DNA of 19,094 nucleotides from Pelagibacterales bacterium MED-G43 (GCA_002457475.1 NTJK01000007.1:1-19094); one strand, 5' to 3'. Shown: positions 7,589 through 17,025, counted from the first letter of the stretch. The notes: generated by a model not told the origin, from the letters alone. A program made the numbers and translations.

Positions 7589-9768
7589 TAATAACTATTA
7601 TACCATTTATTGTTTATTTGAAATAATTCTTTATTACTAATTCTTACCTCACCTTCAATTTCAAAATATTTTTTTTGAGTAAAACCAATATTTTCAAAGT
7701 AAATGTTGTTATCTTTCAATATTTTTTCAGTTTTAGCAAAATTTTTTTCATCTATCTCTATTATGTATCTGGCCTGATCTTCACCAAAAAAATACTTTAA
7801 TAAATTTATTAATTTTTTTGGTTTATTAATTTTAGCTCCGATTTCTGAATTAAGTGACATTTCAGATAATGCTGTTATTAATCCACCGCTAGATACGTCG
7901 TGAGAGGATAAAATTAAATTATTTTCTATTAATTTTAATAAGCACTCACCATTGTTTTTTTCATTAATTAAATTTACTTCAGGCGGCATTCCATCATTAA
8001 TTGAATAATTCTCTTTCAAAAAACAACTTTGTTCTAGGTGACCTAAAGTTTTTCCTATTAATATTAATCTACTTTTATCTTTTTTAAAATCATGACTTAG
8101 TGGTTTAGATAATCTTTTTATTAAACCTACGCCCCCAATTACTGGAGTCGGAAAAATATTTTTTTTATTAGTACCGTTGTAAAACGATACGTTACCAGAC
8201 ACGACTGGGTAGTTTAAAAATTCGCAAGCATCCTTAATACCCTCTAAACATTCAGCAAATTCTCCCATAATTTCTTGGTTTTCGGGATTTCCAAAATTAA
8301 GACAATTAGTTATTGCTAAAGGTTTAGCTCCTACGGTAACTAAATTTCTCCAGTTTTCACAAACAATTTGCTTTCCTCCTGTCAATGGATGTGATTTGCA
8401 ATAATTCGCAGAAGAGTCTACAGACACGGCTATTGCTTTATCTTTATTATGAATTCTTACGATTGAAGCGTCCGAGCCAGATTTTTGAACTGTATCACAC
8501 ATTACACTTTGATCATACTGACTTGTAACCCAATTCTTATTTGAATGATTTGGGCTACTCAAGATCTTAATTAAGGCATCTTCCATTTTAATTTTTCTAA
8601 GATCATTTAAGTTTACCTTTTTTTTATTTGGTTTTTTTTTAATCCATTTCCTATTATATAAAGGTGCTTTAGTAGCCAATGCATCAATTGGTATTTCCCC
8701 AACGATTTTATCTTTATATTTTAAAGTAAGATTATTTGTATTTGTGGTCTTGCCAATAATTACAAAATCTAGATCCCATTTTTCAAAGATTTTTTTAGCT
8801 TCTTGTTCTTTATTATCTTCGAGAATAATAAGCATTCTCTCCTGACTTTCCGATAACATCATTTCATATGGTGTCATATTTTCCTCTCTACAAGGAACTT
8901 TATCCAACTCCAATTCAATACCCAATTCTCCTTTTGAGGCCATTTCAACACTTGACGATGTTAATCCCGCTGCTCCCATATCTTGAATGGAAATAATTGA
9001 ATTATCTTTCATTAATTCTAGACAAGCTTCCATCAATAGTTTTTCTGTAAATGGATCACCAACTTGCACAGTAGGTTTTTTTTCTTCAGAATTTTCATCG
9101 AATTCAGCTGATGCCATTGAAGCGCCATGAATTCCATCTCTACCAGTCTTAGATCCTACATAAACAACTGATTTATTTAAACCTTTTGCTTTTGAATAAA
9201 ATATTTTATTTTTTTTTGCATGTCCCACAGCCATTGCATTTACTAAAATATTTTCGTTATAAGTTTCATTAAATTTAGTTTCTCCTGCAACAGTAGGTAT
9301 CCCTATACAATTACCGTACCCGCCAATTCCTGACACCACACCGTTAAGCAGACTTTTTGTTTTGACATGTTCGGGAGCGCCAAAGTGTATTGAATTTAAT
9401 AAAGCAATAGGTCTTGCCCCCATTGTAAATACATCTCTAAGTATACCTCCTACACCAGTAGCAGCTCCTTGGTAAGGTTCAATATACGATGGATGATTGT
9501 GACTTTCGATTTTAAAAACAATAGCATCTTCATCGCCTATATCAACTACACCTGCATTTTCACCAGGACCTTGAATAACTTGTTTACCTTTTGTTGGAAG
9601 TTTTTTTAGGTGAATTTTTGAAGATTTATAAGAACAATGCTCATTCCACATAGCTGAAAAAATTCCAAGCTCTAAAAAATTTGGGTCTCTCTTTAATAAT
9701 TTTTTTATATTTTCAAATTCTTTTGGTTTTAAACCGTGCTTTTCAACTATTTTACTATCAATTTTCAT
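7588..9768 (-). CDS. purL: Phosphoribosylformylglycinamidine synthase, large subunit
   Basis: Fourth step of purine synthesis: ATP-dependent conversion of FGAR to FGAM using ammonia channelled from PurQ. The 726-residue protein is the small PurL form that needs PurS and PurQ, both encoded just upstream. Visible motifs are [11 protein letters not shown] (41-51, catalytic His44), KIESHNHPS followed by a glycine-rich [54 protein letters not shown] and [13 protein letters not shown], with a second AIRS-type half from about residue 420. ATG 9768 is chosen over TTG 9777 because it falls one base after the purQ stop and gives the usual family start. The 3' end overlaps bolA by 1 nt. Confidence 0.97.
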   Translation of the reverse strand: MKIDSKIVEKHGLKPKEFENIKKLLKRDPNFLELGIFSAMWNEHCSYKSSKIHLKKLPTKGKQVIQGPGENAGVVDIGDEDAIVFKIESHNHPSYIEPYQGAATGVGGILRDVFTMGARPIALLNSIHFGAPEHVKTKSLLNGVVSGIGGYGNCIGIPTVAGETKFNETYNENILVNAMAVGHAKKNKIFYSKAKGLNKSVVYVGSKTGRDGIHGASMASAEFDENSEEKKPTVQVGDPFTEKLLMEACLELMKDNSIISIQDMGAAGLTSSSVEMASKGELGIELELDKVPCREENMTPYEMMLSESQERMLIILEDNKEQEAKKIFEKWDLDFVIIGKTTNTNNLTLKYKDKIVGEIPIDALATKAPLYNRKWIKKKPNKKKVNLNDLRKIKMEDALIKILSSPNHSNKNWVTSQYDQSVMCDTVQKSGSDASIVRIHNKDKAIAVSVDSSANYCKSHPLTGGKQIVCENWRNLVTVGAKPLAITNCLNFGNPENQEIMGEFAECLEGIKDACEFLNYPVVSGNVSFYNGTNKKNIFPTPVIGGVGLIKRLSKPLSHDFKKDKSRLILIGKTLGHLEQSCFLKENYSINDGMPPEVNLINEKNNGECLLKLIENNLILSSHDVSSGGLITALSEMSLNSEIGAKINKPKKLINLLKYFFGEDQARYIIEIDEKNFAKTEKILKDNNIYFENIGFTQKKYFEIEGEVRISNKELFQINNKWYNSY

Positions 9769-9769
9769 A

Positions 9770-10447
9770 TCAACCAATCAAACTTGAGAATAAATTTTGC
9801 CCATCTAAATTTGATATAATTTCGTCAACCATTCTCTCTGGATGAGGCATCATTCCTAAAATATTTTTTCTTGAATTAAATATTCCAGCAATATTTTCCA
9901 TAGATCCGTTAGGATTTGAATTTTCATCAATCTTTCCTGACTCATCACAATATTTAAATGCAATTAAATTTTCTTTTTTAAGTTCATCCAAGTGTTTCTG
10001 GTCAGTAAAATAATTACCTTCATTGTGCGCAATATTAATTTTAAGAACTTGTTGACTTTTGTATTTGTTTGAAAATTTTGTCTCATTATTAATAACTTTA
10101 ATATAAATATCTTTGTTAATGAATCTCAAATTTTTGTTTCTCAATAATGTTCCTTTAAGCAAACCTGTTTCAGTTAAAATTTGAAATCCATTACAAATAC
10201 CTAGTACTAGACAACCAGAATTAGCTGCCTTAATAACTTCATTAAAAATTAATGATTTACCAGCTATTGCTCCAGATCTTAGGTAATCTCCATAAGAAAA
10301 GCCACCTGGAACAACGATCAAATCAGATTTCGGTAAATTTGTTTCTTTATGCCACACCATTTGATTTTTAAATTGCATTTTTTCTAATGCAACAGCTATA
10401 TCTCTATCGCAGTTAGAGCCAGGAAAAACAATTACGGATGATCTCAT
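9770..10447 (-). CDS. purQ: Phosphoribosylformylglycinamidine synthase, glutaminase subunit
   Basis: Class I glutamine amidotransferase that supplies ammonia to PurL. The 225-residue protein has the oxyanion segment [18 protein letters not shown] (45-62), nucleophile Cys85 in [10 protein letters not shown] and catalytic His202/Glu204 in MMPHPERM. The N-terminal [12 protein letters not shown] is typical of PurQ. It overlaps purS by 1 nt upstream and is followed by purL after a single base, so the three subunits are made in tight coupling. Confidence 0.97.
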   Translation of the reverse strand: MRSSVIVFPGSNCDRDIAVALEKMQFKNQMVWHKETNLPKSDLIVVPGGFSYGDYLRSGAIAGKSLIFNEVIKAANSGCLVLGICNGFQILTETGLLKGTLLRNKNLRFINKDIYIKVINNETKFSNKYKSQQVLKINIAHNEGNYFTDQKHLDELKKENLIAFKYCDESGKIDENSNPNGSMENIAGIFNSRKNILGMMPHPERMVDEIISNLDGQNLFSSLIG

Positions 10448-10686
10448 TAGAGTTTATTTATCTTGTAATCTTCAATAATTAGATTTGCTAAAAGTTTTTT
10501 ACACATTTCATTAATTTTTTTTTCTGCTGAGACTTTATCGTTTTCATTTATTTCTATTTCAAAGTGCTTTCCTTGTCTTACACTTTTTAAACTATTCATA
10601 CCCATATTAACCAAAGTATTTTGGACAACCTTACCTTGAGGATCTAATACATCTTTTTTTAGAGTTACTGTTACTGAGAATTTCAA
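10447..10686 (-). CDS. purS: Phosphoribosylformylglycinamidine synthase, PurS subunit
   Basis: A 79-residue protein matching PurS, the small dimeric subunit that docks PurQ onto PurL. Recognisable elements are the N-terminal beta strand KFSVTVTLKKDVLDPQGKVV, the middle MGMNSLKSVRQGKHFEIEI and the closing KKLLANLIIEDYKI. Position between purC and purQ with minimal spacing (1 bp after purC, 1-nt overlap with purQ) supports the call. Confidence 0.95.
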   Translation of the reverse strand: MKFSVTVTLKKDVLDPQGKVVQNTLVNMGMNSLKSVRQGKHFEIEINENDKVSAEKKINEMCKKLLANLIIEDYKINKL

Positions 10687-10687
10687 A

Positions 10688-11479
10688 TTATTTTTTTTTA
10701 AATTTTATTGGAATTGTTTTGCCGAAATTAACTTCGCTTATATTGGTTTCTTCAGGCATAATTCCTAATCTTCTAGCTACTTCTTGATATCCTTGAATAA
10801 TATTACCTAAATCTTTTCTGAATCTATCTTTATCTAATTTTTTTTCAGTTTTAGAGTCCCAAAGTCGACAAGTGTCTGGACTAATTTCATCAGCTAAAAC
10901 TATTTCTTTTTCCTCTAATTCTTTGCTCCAAGTTTTCCCGTATTCGATTTTAAAATCTACAAGTTTTATACCAATACCTCTGAACATACCGAGTAATAAA
11001 TCATTAATTCTTAAAGTCATCTTATCAATTTTATTTATGTCTTTTTCTGTAGCCCAACCAAATGAATAAATGTGTTCTTTTGAAATTAGCGGATCATCTA
11101 GTTCGTCTTTTTTAAAGCAATATTCTAATAACGGTTTTTCTAATATAGTTCCCTCAGGTATACCCAGTCTTTTTGTAAGTGAACCAGTTGCTATGTTTCT
11201 AACTATAAATTCTATTGGGAAAATTTCAGCTTTTTTGATTAGTTGCTCTCTCATATTTAAGCGTTTTATAAAGTGAGTTTTGATTCCACACTGAGAAAGG
11301 TTCGATAAAATGTATTCGGATATTCTATTATTGAGAACTCCTTTTCCTTCTACACTGGCTTTTTTTAAATTATTAAAAGCTGTAGCATCATCTTTGAAAT
11401 GCTGGATGATTAAATCTTTATCTTTTGTTTCATAAAGAATTTTAGCTTTACCCTCGTATAGTTTTTTACCTTTATTCAT
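10688..11479 (-). CDS. purC: Phosphoribosylaminoimidazole-succinocarboxamide (SAICAR) synthase
   Basis: Joins CAIR and aspartate with ATP to form SAICAR in purine synthesis. The 263-residue protein shows the expected N-terminus LYEGKAKILYE (7-17), the FKDDATAFN segment, GVLNNRISEYI, the IEFIVRNIATGSL motif and the C-terminal LVDFKIEYGK and LADEISPDTCRLWD, all classic PurC sequences. Length is slightly longer than the E. coli enzyme, as usual in alphaproteobacteria. It lies 4 bp downstream of purB and 1 bp upstream of purS. Confidence 0.97.
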   Translation of the reverse strand: MNKGKKLYEGKAKILYETKDKDLIIQHFKDDATAFNNLKKASVEGKGVLNNRISEYILSNLSQCGIKTHFIKRLNMREQLIKKAEIFPIEFIVRNIATGSLTKRLGIPEGTILEKPLLEYCFKKDELDDPLISKEHIYSFGWATEKDINKIDKMTLRINDLLLGMFRGIGIKLVDFKIEYGKTWSKELEEKEIVLADEISPDTCRLWDSKTEKKLDKDRFRKDLGNIIQGYQEVARRLGIMPEETNISEVNFGKTIPIKFKKK

Positions 11480-11483
11480 TTGA

Positions 11484-12779
11484 TTACTTTTTCAGACTTC
11501 TATTGAAAATTATATTAATTTTTTTTGTATGATAACTAAAATCAAATAGTTTTTTAATTTTATTAACAGGTATTTTATTTGTAATTTTTTTATCAGCTAT
11601 AATTTTATTATAAAAAGATGAATTTTCCTTCCAGGCTTGCATAGCATTTTTTTGAACAATTTTATAAGAATCTTCTCTTGTAAAGCCAGCGTTAGTTAAT
11701 TCTAGGAGAACCCTCTGTGAAAAAAATATACCATTTGTAATATTTAAATTTTTTTTCATATTTTTTGGATAAATATTTAAATTTTTAATTATGTTATTTA
11801 ATCTATTTAGTGCAAAATCCAAACTTACAGTTGCATCTGGTCCAATATTTCTCTCTACAGCTGAGTGAGATATATCTCTCTCATGCCAAAGGGCAACATT
11901 TTCCATGGCAGGAATTACAAAAGATCTAATCAACCGAGCTAAACCAGTTAGGTTTTCACTTAAAATAGGATTTTTTTTATGCGGCATTGCTGAAGAACCT
12001 TTTTGTTTTTTCCCAAAAAATTCCTCTACTTCTAAAACTTCTGTTCTTTGAAGGTGTCTTATTTCAATTGCAAATCTCTCTATAGAACTTGCAATTATAC
12101 CTAAAGTTGAAAAAAATTGTGCATGTCTATCTCTTGGAATAATTTGAGTGGAAATAGGTTCAACATTAAGTTTCAACTTTTTTGCAACATAATTTTCTAC
12201 TCTATGATCAATATTTGCAAAAGTACCAACGGCTCCAGAAATAGCGCAAACAGATATTTCTTTAATTGAACTTTCTAATCTTTTTTTATTTCTAATAAAT
12301 TCTTGATAGAAAGTTAGCATTTTTAATCCAAAAGTAATTGGTTCTGCATGGATACCATGGCTTCGTCCAATACATAGAGTGTATTTGTGTTTTAAAGCTT
12401 GTTTCTTAATAGATAATAGTAACTGATTAATATCTTTTAATAATATTTCACCCGACTGTTTGAGTTGAAGATTAAAGCAAGTATCTAAAACATCAGAAGA
12501 AGTCATTCCTTTATGCAAATATTTTGCTTCTTTACCTGCTCTTTCAGTTATAGATGTTAGAAAAGCTATAATATCATGTTTTACTTTTTCCTCTATTTGC
12601 ATAATCCTTCTTGGATTTATTTTAGCTTTTGATCTAACTTTTTTTGCAACACCTTTGGGAATTATCTTTAACTTTTCCATTGCTTCTGCTGCAGCTAATT
12701 CGATATTTAACCAAATTGAGTATCTATTCTGGTCTTCCCAAATAGTTTTGATTTCTTTTCTAGTGTATCTTTCAATCAT
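11484..12779 (-). CDS. purB: Adenylosuccinate lyase
   Basis: Fumarase/aspartase-superfamily lyase acting twice in purine synthesis: SAICAR to AICAR, and adenylosuccinate to AMP. The 431-residue protein has KGMTSSDVLDT (90-100), RSHGIHAEPITFG (139-151, with the catalytic-type His141) and the superfamily signature GSSAMPHKKNPILSE (261-275), which holds the mobile catalytic serine. Length fits the bacterial PurB subgroup of about 430 residues. It is 12 bp downstream of map and immediately upstream of purC, its pathway neighbour: PurC makes the SAICAR that PurB cleaves. Confidence 0.96.
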   Translation of the reverse strand: MIERYTRKEIKTIWEDQNRYSIWLNIELAAAEAMEKLKIIPKGVAKKVRSKAKINPRRIMQIEEKVKHDIIAFLTSITERAGKEAKYLHKGMTSSDVLDTCFNLQLKQSGEILLKDINQLLLSIKKQALKHKYTLCIGRSHGIHAEPITFGLKMLTFYQEFIRNKKRLESSIKEISVCAISGAVGTFANIDHRVENYVAKKLKLNVEPISTQIIPRDRHAQFFSTLGIIASSIERFAIEIRHLQRTEVLEVEEFFGKKQKGSSAMPHKKNPILSENLTGLARLIRSFVIPAMENVALWHERDISHSAVERNIGPDATVSLDFALNRLNNIIKNLNIYPKNMKKNLNITNGIFFSQRVLLELTNAGFTREDSYKIVQKNAMQAWKENSSFYNKIIADKKITNKIPVNKIKKLFDFSYHTKKINIIFNRSLKK

Positions 12780-12791
12780 AAGAAATTTATC

Positions 12792-13538
12792 TTAATCTGG
12801 TTGAGTAAAAATTACGCAACTATCTTTTGTTACACCTATTGTATGTTCAAATTGTGCGGATAATGATTTATCTTTTGTTACAGCTGTCCAACCATCATTA
12901 AGGGTTTTAGTTTCATAATTTCCAATATTAATCATTGGTTCAATAGTAAAAATCATTCCCTCTTTTATTATATCTCCAGTTCCTTTTTTACCATAATGCA
13001 GAATATTGGGTTCTTTGTGAAATGTTTGACCTATTCCATGACCACAAAAATCTTGAACAACTGAAAAGCCCTCAGTTTCAACATGTGTTTGTATTACTGA
13101 ACCAATATCACCTAAATGAATTCCGTCTTTAACAATATTAATTGCTTTCATCATTGACTCGTATGTTGCTTTAATTAATTTTTCAGCTTTAACTGATATT
13201 TCTCCCACTTTAAACATCCTGCTAGTATCTCCATGCCATTCATCCTTAAAAGCTGTAACATCAACATTTATAATATCACCCTCTTTTAAAACCTTACTGG
13301 ATGGAATACCGTGACAAACTACATGATTAACTGAAGTACAACAGGACTTAGGAAAACCTCTGTAAAATAGTGGAGCAGAATATGCTTTATTGTCATTAAT
13401 ATATTCGTAACAAATCTTATCTATTTCATCAGTAGTAATACCTGGTTTAATAATCTTGCTAAGCTGATCTAGAGCACCAGCAGCAATAGTTCCTGCAATT
13501 TTTGTTTTTTCAAAAGCTTCTTTGATATTTTTACTCAT
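12792..13538 (-). CDS. map: Methionine aminopeptidase, type I
   Basis: Removes the initiator Met from new proteins with small second residues. The 248-residue protein carries the five metal ligands of the pita-bread fold: Asp93 (NVDVTAF), Asp104 (WHGDTSRMF), His167 (GHGIGQTFH), Glu200 (TIEPMI) and Glu231 (SAQFEHTIG), plus the substrate-binding His76 (VVCHGIPS). There is no N-terminal zinc-finger or SH3-type extension, consistent with type Ia. It overlaps sfsA by 4 bp upstream. Its placement between sfsA and purB in one operon is a genomic association without an obvious pathway link. Confidence 0.96.
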   Translation of the reverse strand: MSKNIKEAFEKTKIAGTIAAGALDQLSKIIKPGITTDEIDKICYEYINDNKAYSAPLFYRGFPKSCCTSVNHVVCHGIPSSKVLKEGDIINVDVTAFKDEWHGDTSRMFKVGEISVKAEKLIKATYESMMKAINIVKDGIHLGDIGSVIQTHVETEGFSVVQDFCGHGIGQTFHKEPNILHYGKKGTGDIIKEGMIFTIEPMINIGNYETKTLNDGWTAVTKDKSLSAQFEHTIGVTKDSCVIFTQPD

Positions 13539-14233
13539 TTATTTTTATACTTAATTTTTTTATTAAGTTTTATTCCTTTTGAGGAAAATTTACAATCGTA
13601 GCAAAGGATATTTAATTTGTTTTTAACAGCTTTATCTAAAGCGTTTGCATAATCTAGATCTATATCTTTAGCAATTGAAAAAGATTTACAATCATTTCTC
13701 TGAATAACGAATAAAATATAAACTTTATAACCTCTTTTACTTGCTATGTTTAGTTCACTTATATGTTTTAATCCTCTTTCGGTAATTGCATCAGGAAATT
13801 CAGCTTGTCCATCTACTCTTGAAAGAGTAACATTTTTCACCTCTAAAAAAATTTTATCTTTTCTATTAAAAATTAAAAAATCAAATCTAGTATTTGAGCC
13901 AAATTTTGTTTCAGGTCTTATTTCTTTGATTTGATTGAATTCATTAATTAATTTATTTTGAAGCGCATGGAGAACAATTTTATTAGTAGAGTGAGTATTA
14001 ACTCCAATTTTTGAATTGTTTACTTCAATAATTTCCAAAGTGTATTTTAGTTTTCTTTTAGGATTATTAGATTTGCTGATCCAAACTTTATTACCTTTTT
14101 TTAAAAGACCATACATAGATCCTGTGTTTGGGCAATGTGCAGTAATATTTTGGTTATTCACTTTTACATCTACAAAAAAACGTTTGTATCTTTTAATTAA
14201 TAGTCCTGGTATTAATTTATTTTGAAATTTCAT
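13535..14233 (-). CDS. sfsA: SfsA family protein (sugar fermentation stimulation protein homologue)
   Basis: A 232-residue member of the SfsA family. Family landmarks are AHCPNTGSMYGL (32-43), the region TKFGSNTRFDFLIF (109-122), FLEVKNVTL (129-137) and FPDAITERGLKHISEL (146-161). Asp118 and the Glu131-x-Lys133 pair resemble a PD-(D/E)XK nuclease-type core, which the family is thought to share. The biochemical role is not firmly established; in E. coli overexpression affected maltose metabolism and DNA binding was reported. It is the first gene of the long minus-strand operon that continues with map and the purine genes, and it starts only 17 bp from the divergent cinA-like gene. Confidence 0.92.
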   Translation of the reverse strand: MKFQNKLIPGLLIKRYKRFFVDVKVNNQNITAHCPNTGSMYGLLKKGNKVWISKSNNPKRKLKYTLEIIEVNNSKIGVNTHSTNKIVLHALQNKLINEFNQIKEIRPETKFGSNTRFDFLIFNRKDKIFLEVKNVTLSRVDGQAEFPDAITERGLKHISELNIASKRGYKVYILFVIQRNDCKSFSIAKDIDLDYANALDKAVKNKLNILCYDCKFSSKGIKLNKKIKYKNK

Positions 14234-14234
14234 A

Positions 14235-14240
14235 TATAAT
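14235..14240 (+). promoter_or_regulatory. Possible -10 box for the cinA-like gene
   Basis: A consensus TATAAT lies 10 bp before ATG 14251, within the 17-bp gap to divergent sfsA. The -35 region (about 14212-14217, TTAATT, inside sfsA) is poor. If used, the transcript would have a leader of about 4-5 nt. Confidence 0.35.
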
Positions 14241-14250
14241 TATTACTTCT

Positions 14251-15006
14251 ATGAATAAATATAAAAAAGTAAATGCCGCAATTTTAATAATTGGAAACGA
14301 GATACTTTCTGGCCGTACTCAGGATAAAAATATAGCATTTATTTCTAATTGGTTAAATTCTAAATGTGGGATTTCAGTTAAAGAAGTTCGGATAATTCCA
14401 GATGAGGAAAAAATTATAGTAAAAAATATTCAAATTCTATCAAAAAACTTTAATTATGTTTTTACCACTGGAGGCATTGGACCCACCCATGATGATATAA
14501 CTGCTAAATCAATATCAAAAGCTTTTAATGTCAAATACGAATTTCATAAAGAAGCATACCAAATACTAGAAAAATATTACGGGAGAGAAAAATTTAATGA
14601 TGGTAGAAAAAAAATGGCCAAAATGCCGAGAGGCGCAAAACTGATTTATAATCCCTCAAGTGCTGCACCAGGATTTATTACCAAAAATGTTTTATCGCTA
14701 CCAGGAGTTCCATCAATTTTAAATTCTATGATAGAAAATTGTAAAATTTATTTAATCAAAGGTCTTAAAGTTTATAGCCAAACATTAAACCTTTACACAG
14801 TTGAGAGTAATATTTCTAAACAATTGGGTTTTATTCAAAAAAAATATAAAAAATTTGTCGAGATAGGAAGTTATCCATTTTTTAGGCTTGGTAAAATTGG
14901 AGTAGCAATTGTTACCAGATCTAATTCATTATCTAAATTAAGTAGCGTAAGAAAAGACCTTAAAAAATTAGTTAAGTTAAAAAAATTAAAAGAATTAAAA
15001 ATTTAA
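14251..15006 (+). CDS. CinA N-terminal/MoCF-domain protein
   Basis: A 251-residue protein consisting of one molybdopterin-binding-like (MoCF) domain as in the N-terminal half of CinA. Motifs: AAILIIGNEILSGRTQD (9-25), FTTGGIGPTHDDITAKS (71-87), MPRGAKLIYNPSSAAPGF (125-142) and LPGVPSILNSM (150-160). In CinA this domain has been described as an ADP-ribose or NAD-related pyrophosphatase (COG1058). The C-terminal nicotinamide-nucleotide amidase domain of full CinA is absent, so it is the stand-alone COG1058 type common in alphaproteobacteria. The C-terminus is a Lys/Leu-rich tail. Its stop overlaps that of the convergent glycosyltransferase by 4 bp. Substrate is uncertain. Confidence 0.85.
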   Translation: MNKYKKVNAAILIIGNEILSGRTQDKNIAFISNWLNSKCGISVKEVRIIPDEEKIIVKNIQILSKNFNYVFTTGGIGPTHDDITAKSISKAFNVKYEFHKEAYQILEKYYGREKFNDGRKKMAKMPRGAKLIYNPSSAAPGFITKNVLSLPGVPSILNSMIENCKIYLIKGLKVYSQTLNLYTVESNISKQLGFIQKKYKKFVEIGSYPFFRLGKIGVAIVTRSNSLSKLSSVRKDLKKLVKLKKLKELKI

Positions 15007-15956
15007 AATAAATTATACACTTCATCAACCGTTAAAGACTCTATGTCAGAAGTATTATGAATTTTTTTGCTATCTAATACTTTTGTATAATTATTTTTGG
15101 GTGCAAATTTATCAGAATTAGTAGGTCCAAATAATACGATCATCGGAATGTCAGCAAGCCCCATCATATGCATTACACCATTATCGATAGAAACAGCTTG
15201 GTCTAATCTTGTAGTTAAAGCAGTAACAAGAGCAGGGCAAGTTAACTGAGATTTTGTTTCAGGGAATAACGCTCCAGGAACTTGATTTTTTATTTTTTCT
15301 ATTAATTGTTCTTGATTTTTTTCAATGAAAAAAACTGGGATTTTATTTTTAATTAAAGATTTATTAGCAAGTGAAATAAATTTATATATAGACCAGCTTT
15401 TTTTTCTATATTCATTACCTTGGGTGATTGAAAATCCTATATAGCCTGATTTCGGAAGCAATCTTTTTGCTTCATTTATTAAATTTTTAGGTAGCTTATT
15501 GCAATTAAAATTTATAACCTTAATCTTTTCATTTAACAAAATACTCAGATTATCAATATGGTTTTTTGAACTAAACTTTACTTTTTTTGTTAAAAAAAAA
15601 TTACCAAAAGTTGTGGAGTAAAAATGTTTGTGAGGTATTCTTTTGAGAATTAAAGAATTTCTAAATTTTGATTGTAAATCAATAATAAGGTCAAATTTAT
15701 CCTCATTTTTCTTTTTAAAATTCTTCTTTACAAACAAAAAATGCCACCATCTAAATCCAAAATATCTTAGGTTTAAATCTAGAGTATGAACTTTGATGCT
15801 ATATTCTTTCAATTTAGCATCAAAATGATTTGGGTGTGCACCTAAATAATATATATTTGATCTTCTAAAATGATTTTTAATACTAAGGATTAATGGAATT
15901 ATTTGAATAGAGTCGCCTAAACCCCCACCTGAATTATAAATTAAAATACTTTTCAT
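15003..15956 (-). CDS. Glycosyltransferase family 9 (heptosyltransferase-like)
   Basis: A 317-residue GT-B glycosyltransferase resembling the ADP-heptose:LPS heptosyltransferases. The N-terminus SILIYNSGGGLGDSIQIIPL matches the family's glycine-rich acceptor-side motif. A FDLIIDLQSKFRNSLI segment follows, and the donor-binding C-terminal half has the conserved SIDNGVMHMMGLADIPMIVLFGPTNSDKFAP run. The likely role is adding a sugar to lipopolysaccharide or another surface glycan at the inner membrane; the donor is not deducible. It stands alone, convergent with the cinA-like gene (4-bp overlap) and divergent from the KAS III gene. A minus-strand TATAAA (15972 down to 15967) lies about 10 bp upstream of its ATG, which suggests another very short leader. 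Confidence 0.82.
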   Translation of the reverse strand: MKSILIYNSGGGLGDSIQIIPLILSIKNHFRRSNIYYLGAHPNHFDAKLKEYSIKVHTLDLNLRYFGFRWWHFLFVKKNFKKKNEDKFDLIIDLQSKFRNSLILKRIPHKHFYSTTFGNFFLTKKVKFSSKNHIDNLSILLNEKIKVINFNCNKLPKNLINEAKRLLPKSGYIGFSITQGNEYRKKSWSIYKFISLANKSLIKNKIPVFFIEKNQEQLIEKIKNQVPGALFPETKSQLTCPALVTALTTRLDQAVSIDNGVMHMMGLADIPMIVLFGPTNSDKFAPKNNYTKVLDSKKIHNTSDIESLTVDEVYNLF

Positions 15957-16019
15957 GAGACTTCTTTTTATAGTAAATCTTTATCAATATAAATCTAATT
16001 AATAAATTTTTTTTATATT

Positions 16020-16049
16020 TTGAATCGTAAAAAGTTTAAATATTATTAT
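16020..16049 (+). promoter_or_regulatory. Probable promoter of the KAS III-MTase-ACP-GNAT cassette
   Basis: TTGAAT (16020-16025) and TATTAT (16044-16049) with an 18-bp spacer lie in the 103-bp divergent gap (15957-16059), the longest non-coding stretch of the window. The gap is otherwise simple A/T sequence, so a chance match is possible. The predicted start near 16056 serves either ATG 16060 or ATG 16075. Confidence 0.4.
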
Positions 16050-16059
16050 AAAAAAAAAT

Positions 16060-17022
16060 ATGATACATAAAAGTATGATTGGGTCAAAAATATTAGCAAT
16101 TGAGTATTTTCTTCCGAAAAAAAAAGAGAATAATAAAATTTTTAAAATGCATAATCCCAAAGTAAATATTGATAGAATTAAAGAAAAGACGGGTATCAAT
16201 AATCGTTATATTTCTGGAGAAAATGAAACTGTCATAGATATTAGTGTTAAAGCGATAAAAAAAATTCTTAAAAAATTTCCAAAAAAAAAAATAGATTTTT
16301 TAATTTTAGTATCTCAAACATCAAATTTCAGAATACCAACCTCAGCCTGTATTATTCAAAATAGGTTAAATTTAAGAAAAGATATAATAGCTTTTGATAT
16401 CAACTTAGGTTGTTCAGGATTTATTTACGCTTTAAGAATGGCTTCTAGTTTAATAGAATCAAAACAAGTTAGTAATGGAATAATAGTATGTGCTGATACT
16501 TATACAAAACACATAAGTAAAACAAATACAGCTTGTAGACCTATCTTCTCTGACGCTGCAGCAGCTACATTAATCTCAAAAAACAAAAAAAATAATATTG
16601 GTCCATTTGAATTAGGAGCAGATGGCTCCGGTGCCGATGCATTATTATTATCGTCTGAAACAAATGAAATTGTTATGAACGGAGCAAAAGTATTAACTTT
16701 TGCGATGGATGTGGTCCCTAATAATGTAGAGGCATTGTTGAAGAGAATAAAAATAAATAGAAACAAAATAGATAAATTTATATTTCATCAAGCGAGTAAA
16801 TATATTTTGGATAACATAAATAGAAGACTTTCCTTAAAAAAGGAGAAAACTTTTGAAAATTACGGTAAAGTTGGCAATACAATTTCGGCTTCAATTCCCA
16901 TAGCATTAAAAGATGCATGTACAAAAAAGAAAATATTTAATAATAATAAGATTGTAATAGCAGGATATGGCGTTGGTTTATCCTGGGGTTCAGCATTAAT
17001 AAAGTGGAATAATATTTTATAA
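16060..17022 (+). CDS. 3-oxoacyl-ACP synthase III (KAS III/FabH-like), cassette-specific
   Basis: A 320-residue thiolase-fold condensing enzyme with the intact KAS III triad: Cys118 in INLGCSGFIYAL, His243 in FIFHQASKYI and Asn273 in KVGNTISASIPIAL. Other family features are SQTSNFRIPTSACIIQNRL (85-103) and the C-terminal GYGVGLSWGSAL. KAS III enzymes join an acyl-CoA starter to malonyl-ACP. This one is likely not the housekeeping FabH: it stands with a private ACP, a methyltransferase and an acyltransferase rather than with fab or plsX genes, and its SQTSNFRIPTSACI style resembles KAS III copies in surface-polysaccharide clusters. ATG 16075 is an alternative start, giving MIGSKILAIEYFLP. The gene is unusually Lys/Ile/Asn-rich. 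The starter unit cannot be predicted. Confidence 0.88.
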   Translation: MIHKSMIGSKILAIEYFLPKKKENNKIFKMHNPKVNIDRIKEKTGINNRYISGENETVIDISVKAIKKILKKFPKKKIDFLILVSQTSNFRIPTSACIIQNRLNLRKDIIAFDINLGCSGFIYALRMASSLIESKQVSNGIIVCADTYTKHISKTNTACRPIFSDAAAATLISKNKKNNIGPFELGADGSGADALLLSSETNEIVMNGAKVLTFAMDVVPNNVEALLKRIKINRNKIDKFIFHQASKYILDNINRRLSLKKEKTFENYGKVGNTISASIPIALKDACTKKKIFNNNKIVIAGYGVGLSWGSALIKWNNIL

Positions 17023-17025
17023 AAC

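Noticed and set aside
14251..15006. Truncated cinA pseudogene (missing C-terminal amidase domain)
   Set aside because: The MoCF domain is complete with intact motifs, and stand-alone versions are a known family type; nothing indicates decay.
15999..16199. 66-codon minus-strand hydrophobic frame upstream of the glycosyltransferase
   Set aside because: It looks like a membrane peptide, but most of it is antisense to the KAS III start, where AAA/ATT-rich codons read as Phe/Ile on the other strand.
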